Shown here: piece after piece, positions 22,245 to 27,204 of the stretch
Layout: every line of letters starts with the position of its first letter
How positions within the stretch are numbered: position 1 is the first letter of the stretch
NCBI GenBank assembly: GCA_002400085.1
Contig: DHEX01000144.1
Span: forward strand, 3,627 to 30,830
Direction: 5' to 3'
DNA from: Clostridiaceae bacterium UBA4839
GTDB lineage: Bacteria > Bacillota > Clostridia > Clostridiales > Caloramatoraceae
Length of the DNA: 27,204 nt
Position numbers and translations under genes: made by a program
The notes under the pieces: model-generated
What the model was told of the DNA's origin: nothing
The model's database searches: none
What the model saw: only the letters and a program-made list of their open reading frames with translations

Positions 22245-22312
22245 AAAGGGGGGTTTCCCCCTTCGCAAGCTCTATATGAGACACGAAGTGGGTACTCATA
22301 TAGGTAGCTTGC
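22245..22312. other. Candidate origin of transfer (oriT)
   Basis: Upstream of the mob operon. The arms GCAAGCT-CTATATGAG (22265-22280) and CTCATATAG-gt-AGCTTGC (22295-22312) form a 16-bp stem with a 2-nt bulge and 14-nt loop. CTTCG (22261-22265) and CGAAG (22284-22288) can pair in an alternative fold, and a GGGGGG-TTT-CCCCC dyad lies just before. Inverted repeats beside a nick site upstream of mobC are the usual form of oriT. The exact nic cannot be placed. Confidence 0.6.
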
Positions 22313-22389
22313 AGCAGAACTATTTTTTTTAAAATAGTTTTCACTCTGTAGGTACAGTGATTATAGCTGATTTTTGACAAGAAGCTGTT

Positions 22390-22414
22390 AAGACTATTTT
22401 TTGAAAATAGTCTT
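22390..22414. terminator. Hairpin at the end of the downstream conjugation operon
   Basis: Perfect 11-bp inverted repeat AAGACTATTTT-TTG-AAAATAGTCTT, overlapping the stop of the gene at 22414. A second AACTATTTT / AAAATAGTT hairpin lies at about 22318-22339. Confidence 0.6.
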
Positions 22415-23316
22415 TATTTGGAAATATCTTGAATTTTAGCTTGTAACTTTTTTATCTTTTCCTGTATCAAATTTTTATTATTTATTAAGTCGTTATTCTT
22501 TCTTACAATGTCATTTATTTTAAAATTATAACTGTTAATCTGTTGTGTTGTACTTTTCTGTTCCTGCTCTATTTCATACTTAAATTGTTCTTTTAAATCA
22601 CTTATTTTTTTGTTGCACATATCAATTAATTTTTTATTATCTTCTACTTTTTTATCAATAATATTTATATTATCTTTCATAGTATTTATTTGTCTTTTTG
22701 TTATATCTATGATGTAATTTTTTTGTGTCTCTGTTTTAAGATTATTATTTATTTTTACCTTCCTGTAATCACAATATAGTGTAGTAGAATTATTTACTAT
22801 CTGGTTATTATCTGTGCTGTCATTTTGCATATTTTTATCAATATTATCTATACTAAAATCTTCAGTATATTCTTCATTATTTATGCCGGAATTTTGACTT
22901 ACTTTTAGTGCTATGGCTTCAAAGTTTTTTGGAATATTTTCTATATGGATAATATAAATATTACCTGTAGTTATCAAAGTTTTTACTACAAGTTTTCTTG
23001 TTATATCACTTTTAGGCTTTGCAGTAAAATATAATTTAGTTGTAATGCCATTTGTTGAATCAACATCATCATAATTTAACTCAACTTCCATAAAGTTTTT
23101 TTGTGAATTATACTCCCATCTGCTTATAGATATTCTTGTACCTCCAAGGTACATTACTTTATTAATATCTGTATTGATTACAGGTGAAGCATCCGGCAGA
23201 AAACTTTTTGAATTAAAGAAAAAAATGTACATGGCTGCTATTAAAAAAAATGAAAAATAATAAAAAAAAGATTTATTATTTTTTGCTGATACTTTTATAT
23301 TTCTTATACCTTCCAT
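22414..23316 (-). CDS. Membrane-anchored coiled-coil protein of the transfer region
   Basis: 300 residues. One N-terminal membrane span (FFYYFSFFLIAAMYIFFF, ~18-35) puts the rest outside. Residues ~50-140 are beta-rich (YLGGTRISISRWEYN ...). After an Asn/Asp-rich linker the last ~100 residues form a coiled coil (KRQINTMKDNINIIDKKVED ...). AGGAGG precedes the ATG. It follows the VirB8-like gene in the same operon, and related pieces occur in Gram-positive T4SS loci, but I cannot assign a precise role. Confidence 0.6.
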   Translation of the reverse strand: MEGIRNIKVSAKNNKSFFYYFSFFLIAAMYIFFFNSKSFLPDASPVINTDINKVMYLGGTRISISRWEYNSQKNFMEVELNYDDVDSTNGITTKLYFTAKPKSDITRKLVVKTLITTGNIYIIHIENIPKNFEAIALKVSQNSGINNEEYTEDFSIDNIDKNMQNDSTDNNQIVNNSTTLYCDYRKVKINNNLKTETQKNYIIDITKRQINTMKDNINIIDKKVEDNKKLIDMCNKKISDLKEQFKYEIEQEQKSTTQQINSYNFKINDIVRKNNDLINNKNLIQEKIKKLQAKIQDISK

Positions 23317-23338
23317 TAATATTTTTACCTCCTTATAT

Positions 23339-23932
23339 TTAATCTAAAAATGGCATATTTTTAAGTGGCCTATTAATAATCATATTATTAACAAGCCACT
23401 TACTATTAACACATTTAAAATCCAGTTGTATTAATGTTGGTGCTGTGGAATTTGAAGTATTGGTATTTATACTTTCATCTGCCAGAGCTAAAATACTTTC
23501 CTCACTGTCTGTACTCAATTTTGAATACAATTTTATATTTGAAATAGACACCTTATAGTTAACATCACTTTCTAAATCATTTTCTTTTATAGGCTTTAAT
23601 TTATTTACTAATTCCTCTGTTGAGAAAGGTTTTATATTATCATAAATTTTATATTTACTTAAAGCATCATAGGTAAAATAGGCATTTAAAAATTCTGTTG
23701 CAACTAAGTTTATTTCCTGCGTCTTATTACTGTCTTTAGTGTTTATCTTTTTATTTAGTTCATCTATCTTATCTTTATATTTTTCCATTTTACCTGTGGC
23801 ATCTGCAAGGTTATTTTCACTTTTTATAAATCTTGTATAGTTCCTATAGTTTGTAATAGAAACTGTCATAAAAAGTATTAAAAATACTAGGTTACTTACA
23901 ATCAAAATTTCATTTAATTTTTTACTGTCCAT
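23339..23932 (-). CDS. VirB8/TcpC-like transfer scaffold protein
   Basis: 197 residues: a short cytoplasmic start, one membrane span (ILIVSNLVFLILFMTVSI, ~9-26), a coiled-coil stalk (~38-67), then one NTF2-like domain (ATEFLNAYFTYDALSKY ... VSISNIKLYS ... LIQLDFKCVNSKWLVNNMII). This matches the single-domain VirB8/TcpC-class scaffolds that hold Gram-positive T4SS channels together. AAGGAGAAAGAT precedes the ATG. The call rests on architecture and location downstream of virB4 and the NlpC/P60 hydrolase. Confidence 0.68.
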   Translation of the reverse strand: MDSKKLNEILIVSNLVFLILFMTVSITNYRNYTRFIKSENNLADATGKMEKYKDKIDELNKKINTKDSNKTQEINLVATEFLNAYFTYDALSKYKIYDNIKPFSTEELVNKLKPIKENDLESDVNYKVSISNIKLYSKLSTDSEESILALADESINTNTSNSTAPTLIQLDFKCVNSKWLVNNMIINRPLKNMPFLD

Positions 23933-23946
23933 ATCTTTCTCCTTTC

Positions 23947-24028
23947 TTAATTTTTATATTTACCAAAGCCGGCTAAGCTACTTCTGGACACACTCTGTAT
24001 TCTTACTATATCACTGGTTTTTGGTGCA
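23947..24028 (-). pseudogene. Duplicated 3' end of the NlpC/P60 hydrolase gene
   Basis: 82 bp that align without gaps to the last 82 bp of the hydrolase gene (24299-24380), 68 of 82 identical. They encode ...IQSVSRSSLAGFGKYKN-stop in the same relative frame. There is no start. It is a relic of a tandem duplication or of replacement of a second hydrolase gene. Confidence 0.85.
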
Positions 24029-24238
24029 TTTTAATAAATTAAGACAATCAACACACGTTACTTCGTCAATATTGCCATACTTTCTTGATGTTAGATGTTT
24101 TCCATGCAATGGAATATCCAATTTACAAGCTGTTTTATATGCACATTCATTTATATGCACTGACCCCTTGTAAGTAATTAAAGGAATTGGATTTTCCATT
24201 GCTTCTTTTATTTCTTTTTCACTTATAGTAAATTCCAT
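24011..24238 (-). CDS. Small Cys/His-containing protein
   Basis: 75 residues with a very good AAGGAGGAATC site. The spaced ligands H28/C32/C37 (VHINECAYKTAC) and H45 with VTCVDCLNLLKC suggest a small zinc-binding fold. The last few codons (CTKNQ) run into the duplicated hydrolase tail in another frame, so its native C-terminus may have been replaced. It lies inside the conjugation operon. Function unknown. Confidence 0.65.
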   Translation of the reverse strand: MEFTISEKEIKEAMENPIPLITYKGSVHINECAYKTACKLDIPLHGKHLTSRKYGNIDEVTCVDCLNLLKCTKNQ

Positions 24239-24298
24239 AACGTAGATTCCTCCTTCTATATTAATTCTTATACCTTTATAATTCTTTCTCTCTAAATT

Positions 24299-25303
24299 CT
24301 AATTTTTATACTTTCCAAAGCCGGCAAGGTCACTTCTGGACACACTCTGTATTTTTACTACGTCACCTGTATGTGGTGCATTAATCATCTGTCCACCACC
24401 GACATAAATACCTATGTGATGGATATTTCCCGGTGTTCCGAAAAACACTAAGTCCCCCACATCAGGATTAGTAGTTGGAGTAGAACTATTATAATAATCC
24501 TGTGCTGTAAGTCTTTGTATACTGAATCCTGCATGTAGATAACAGTAATAAACAAGTCCCGAACAGTCAAAAGAATCTGCCCCCGAAGCTCCCCAAACAT
24601 AAGGCTTGCCAAGCTGTGCCTGTGCTATCTGTATCACACTTGCAAGTTTCCCTGTAGCTGTTCCTATGCCTGTTCCTGTTCCTGTACTGTAATACTGCAA
24701 CACATGTGGCACATAATTACAATCCCCATAACTTGACCATCCACAGGCTTGTGCTTCCATACTTGAAAATTCCTTTGCAACTTCCAGTGAATACCCTCCA
24801 TGAGATTTTGCAAAACTTATAAATGCTTCTCCAAAGTTATAGGCCTGTAATGCCAGACTTATACCTTGAATATCACCGGGACTTGTAACCCCTGCTTTTT
24901 CAAGGTCTTCTTTAAGCTCCTGTATTCCACAATAAATGGAGTATTCAGGACTTGTTATAGAATTTGGCGACCTTGAATATTGTGTGTTATAGCCAGATTC
25001 CGAAGCCTGCATAACGTCTGTCAGTGTTCCTCCACTTTCCTGCTGTATGACAGCTAAAATAAGATTGACATACTGACCCATTCCAAGTTCTCCTGCATAT
25101 TTTTCAACTACCGGTTTCCATGCCAGAACTTCCTGTGATACATTTGCAATTCCTGTATCTGTACTGCTGTTTCCCTGTCCCCTTATAGCTGTAATAATTG
25201 CTGTAGAAACAATAAATACTAAAAGTAATGGCAGTATGGCAGCCATTACTTTTAGTATCACTTTTCTTATTATTTTTCTTTTTAATTTTCCTGTCAGCTC
25301 CAT
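24299..25303 (-). CDS. Bifunctional cell-wall hydrolase (lysozyme-like plus NlpC/P60)
   Basis: 334 residues. An N-terminal membrane anchor (VMAAILPLLLVFIVSTAII, ~17-35) is followed by a lysozyme/transglycosylase domain (VNLILAVIQQESGGTLTDVM with the catalytic Glu; later GIQELKEDLE, ALQAYNFG) and a C-terminal NlpC/P60 peptidase domain (AQLGKPYVWGASGADSFDCS with Cys, then HHIGIYVGGGQMINAPH with His). This is the CwlT/VirB1 design of Gram-positive conjugation systems, which opens peptidoglycan for the channel. It starts 5 nt after virB4. Its 3' tail is duplicated just downstream. Confidence 0.92.
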   Translation of the reverse strand: MELTGKLKRKIIRKVILKVMAAILPLLLVFIVSTAIITAIRGQGNSSTDTGIANVSQEVLAWKPVVEKYAGELGMGQYVNLILAVIQQESGGTLTDVMQASESGYNTQYSRSPNSITSPEYSIYCGIQELKEDLEKAGVTSPGDIQGISLALQAYNFGEAFISFAKSHGGYSLEVAKEFSSMEAQACGWSSYGDCNYVPHVLQYYSTGTGTGIGTATGKLASVIQIAQAQLGKPYVWGASGADSFDCSGLVYYCYLHAGFSIQRLTAQDYYNSSTPTTNPDVGDLVFFGTPGNIHHIGIYVGGGQMINAPHTGDVVKIQSVSRSDLAGFGKYKN

Positions 25304-25308
25304 ATAAT

Positions 25309-26372
25309 TTAAGCACCACCTTGAAATAGTGCCAGTTCTTTTTCACTTGCTTCAATGTGAAAGGCTATATTGCCCACACCATTTATAGATAGTATACATT
25401 CTCCTTCTTTCAGTACAGGTATTTTATTTAATTCACTTTCACTTAAACTGCCATCAAAAACTGTACGGAGTGTTTGGAGTGCGTTATTGTCCTGCTGCAT
25501 TATAAATTTGTATTGGGTAAGCTCAAATAATGTCTTTATTTCATTTAACCCTTCTGCACTTATGCCCTCTGGAACAAAGTCCCTTATAGATTGTGATACA
25601 AATAAAAGACCTCCAAAATATTTTCGTGCTTCTCTTTCAAAATCAATTAAAAATCTAACTGCCAGTAAATTTTGTGAGTTTATTATCCTGTGTGCTTCAT
25701 CTATTACTATTAGGTACCTTATAATATCTTCCCACCTGATAGAGTCGGTATCATATAACTTTTTATATTTCATCCCGTTTTGAAGCATATTATCCCAGAG
25801 AAGGTTTAATACATTAAACATCTGTGCATTAAAAACTTCCTTTTTCATGGAAGTTAAATTCCTGATACTAAAAAAAACTACCTGTTCATTTGTTATGTCC
25901 TCTATGGTAGAGTACCCATCAAACAAATAACCGTAGTTTTTTACCATACTTTTTAAAGTAAGTTCTATACTTTCTAACCTCTGCACCTTATTTGGTGACA
26001 GCTCCTTATGGATTACATTTTTCTCTAAGTCTTCATAAAGTTCTTCTCTAACTAAATTTAAAAGGTCTGAAAATATAGGATAACTCTCTTTTGATAATCC
26101 TGTGATGTGCAGATCTTCTTCCTTCGCATCTTCTTTATAAATATTAAATTTAATATATAACTGTCTTGTAAGGAGTTCAAATTCTTTACACACTTCATCA
26201 CTGGCATCTGGTGACAAAAACTTATAAAAGGTAGTCAATTTAGATAAATGCTGCATAAATGAAACTCCCTCTTTTCCTGACGTTTTTAAAACTTGCAGTG
26301 GATTTATAATACCATTAGTACCGTCTAATGCTATCATTTTACCATTGACTTTATTTATTAGATTTTCAAATT
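25309..26372 (-). CDS. virB4: VirB4 ATPase, 3' exon (interrupted by a group II intron)
   Basis: The frame is open from the intron boundary at 26372 (the first in-frame ATG is only at 26335-26337) and gives 353 residues: the C-terminal half of VirB4/TraE ATPases. Visible marks are FENLINKVNGKMIALDGTNG and IINPLQVL after the missing Walker A region, Walker B RYLIVIDEAHRII, then GGLLFVSQSIRDF and LTQYKFIMQQ. The N-terminal half with Walker A must lie upstream of the intron, beyond the window. VirB4 powers channel assembly and substrate transfer. A functional protein requires splicing. Confidence 0.88.
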
Positions 26373-27204
26373 ATAGTGATAGGTAAGACTTTGAAATTAT
26401 CGCCATCTTTTCCCCCACCTCACACTGTACGTGAGACTTTCACCTCATACAGCGTTCCAACAAATTGTATTCTACTTAATTAAATAGCTGAATTTCCTAC
26501 TAACTTTCTTAAAGAATTAACTCGTTTTAAACCCATTTTATTTAGATTTAATAGTCCTAAATATTTATCAATTGTCTTTTCTTTTACTGCATGAATCAAT
26601 TCATGCACTTCTACTTTAATCCATGTCAGATTTTCATAACTATCATTACCACCCAGTCTTTTTGGTATTTTGTGATGACATTCCATATTTCCTATATTCA
26701 ATAGTTCCCCTGTTACATGACATCTTCCTTGTTGTCCAACTAATAGTGAAATCCTATTATCATTAAACTCAGTCGAGTTGCCCTTCGATACATTATTTAG
26801 TAGATATAGTATCATTCTGCTATATCCCTTTAATTTAACATGTATGTTTTTTCTACCTTCTTCCGTGTAATTGCAAATGTCCTTAGGAAAACACATGGGC
26901 GGCTTTGTCCTACATCCATATATAGGAAATATTGTTATGCCTTTTATTGTTCTTATTTTTCCTCTATAATTTCCGTAAAATCTTTTATAGGTTTCCGACA
27001 GTTCGGGTTTCTCACTTATAAGATTCTTCAATCTTGCATTCAAGGTTTTCATAACTAAGAAATTTATTTTCCCAAAATCTAAACTAATATTTGTAGCACT
27101 TTTATAATAGTTATGGCTACCTAAAATAATGGAGTTTAGTTTAGAGATTTCTTTGGCGGTTTGTTCTTTTTGTATTACTTTAATTTGTTGTTTTAATTTC
27201 CTTA
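26373..27204 (-). mobile_element. Group II intron, 3' part (5' part beyond window)
   Basis: The minus strand carries a group II domain V hairpin at about 26422-26456: ACGCTGTA-TGAGG-TGAAAGT-CTCA-CG-TACAGTGT, with the two-base CG bulge and a GAAA-type loop. A domain VI region follows and the intron end is ...ACCTATCACTAT at 26373-26378. Downstream sequence continues the virB4 reading frame exactly. The intron lies in the sense orientation for splicing. Its encoded protein fills 26480 to the right edge. Confidence 0.87.
26480..27204 (-). CDS. ltrA: Group II intron reverse transcriptase/maturase, C-terminal part with HNH endonuclease
   Basis: The frame continues past the internal ATG at 27050-27052 to the right edge with no start (241 codons visible), so it is the end of a longer intron-encoded protein. 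It contains the maturase X region (ILGSHNYYKSATNISLDFGK, LNARLKNLI) and a C-terminal HNH endonuclease: GRCHVTGELL, MECHHKIPKRLGGNDSYENL, VEVHELIHA. The product assists splicing and retrohoming. The reverse transcriptase domain lies outside the window. Confidence 0.88.
   Translation of the reverse strand, partial: RKLKQQIKVIQKEQTAKEISKLNSIILGSHNYYKSATNISLDFGKINFLVMKTLNARLKNLISEKPELSETYKRFYGNYRGKIRTIKGITIFPIYGCRTKPPMCFPKDICNYTEEGRKNIHVKLKGYSRMILYLLNNVSKGNSTEFNDNRISLLVGQQGRCHVTGELLNIGNMECHHKIPKRLGGNDSYENLTWIKVEVHELIHAVKEKTIDKYLGLLNLNKMGLKRVNSLRKLVGNSAI

Noticed and set aside
25104..25355. 83-residue minus ORF between virB4 and the hydrolase
   Set aside because: It overlaps both genes in another frame; its sequence is a frame-shifted reading of the hydrolase start.

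Overview
The window is very AT-rich (long runs of A and T, AT-biased codons, AAGGAGG-type ribosome binding sites). It carries a Gram-positive type IV secretion (conjugation) gene set, plasmid replication proteins, two mobilisation loci and a Spo0E-family gene. This points to a conjugative or mobilisable plasmid (or plasmid-like integrative element) of a spore-forming Clostridium-type Firmicute. No rRNA, tRNA or CRISPR array was seen.

Layout. (1) Positions 1-6.5 kb, minus strand: conjugation operon, in transcription order two small HTH proteins, a VirB2-like pilin, a small protein, an ArdC/LtrC-like antirestriction metallopeptidase, the VirD4 coupling ATPase and a VirB6/TrbL-like membrane protein that runs off the left edge. 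(2) 6.7-8.2 kb: a short MobA/MobL-type relaxase whose HUH metal motif is lost, divergent from two overlapping small helper genes. (3) 8.2-14.4 kb: a DUF536-type plasmid protein, a 5'-truncated copy of a replication primase gene, a Tn3-family remnant (resolvase, truncated transposase, a ~300 bp miniature element) next to a phosphatidylserine decarboxylase gene, a ribbon-helix-helix protein, and the complete replication primase gene. The two Rep copies share near-identical flanks but have different C-terminal HTH domains. (4) 14.4-16.3 kb: mostly non-coding, with a decayed RHH gene, a small RHH gene, repeated operators and a folded cis element. (5) 16.3-18.6 kb, plus strand: a Spo0E-like phosphatase, an AgrD-type autoinducing-peptide precursor, an AgrC-type histidine kinase (no AgrB, no response regulator) and a type I toxin-antitoxin-like cassette. 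(6) 18.8-22.3 kb, minus strand: RepL-like winged helix, lipoprotein, and an intact mobilisation module (HNH-mobC-mobA-mobB, mobB overlapping mobA by 395 nt) with an oriT-like repeat upstream. (7) 22.4-27.2 kb, minus strand: further conjugation genes (coiled-coil membrane protein, VirB8-like protein, NlpC/P60 cell-wall hydrolase, VirB4 ATPase), with virB4 split by a group II intron whose maturase/HNH ORF runs off the right edge.

Together: genes at both ends form one T4SS. The left edge stops inside virB6 and the right edge inside an intron in virB4, the order and orientation expected if the molecule closes into a circle with a few kilobases missing. The peptide/kinase/Spo0E trio looks like a plasmid-borne quorum-sensing input that could act on host phosphorelays such as Spo0A. 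The most unusual features are the Rep DNA-binding-domain swap between duplicated cassettes, the agrD-agrC pair without agrB, the RNA-regulated toxin-like gene, and the repeated S-[LMI]-Y-x-E-M motif in the VirB6 tail.
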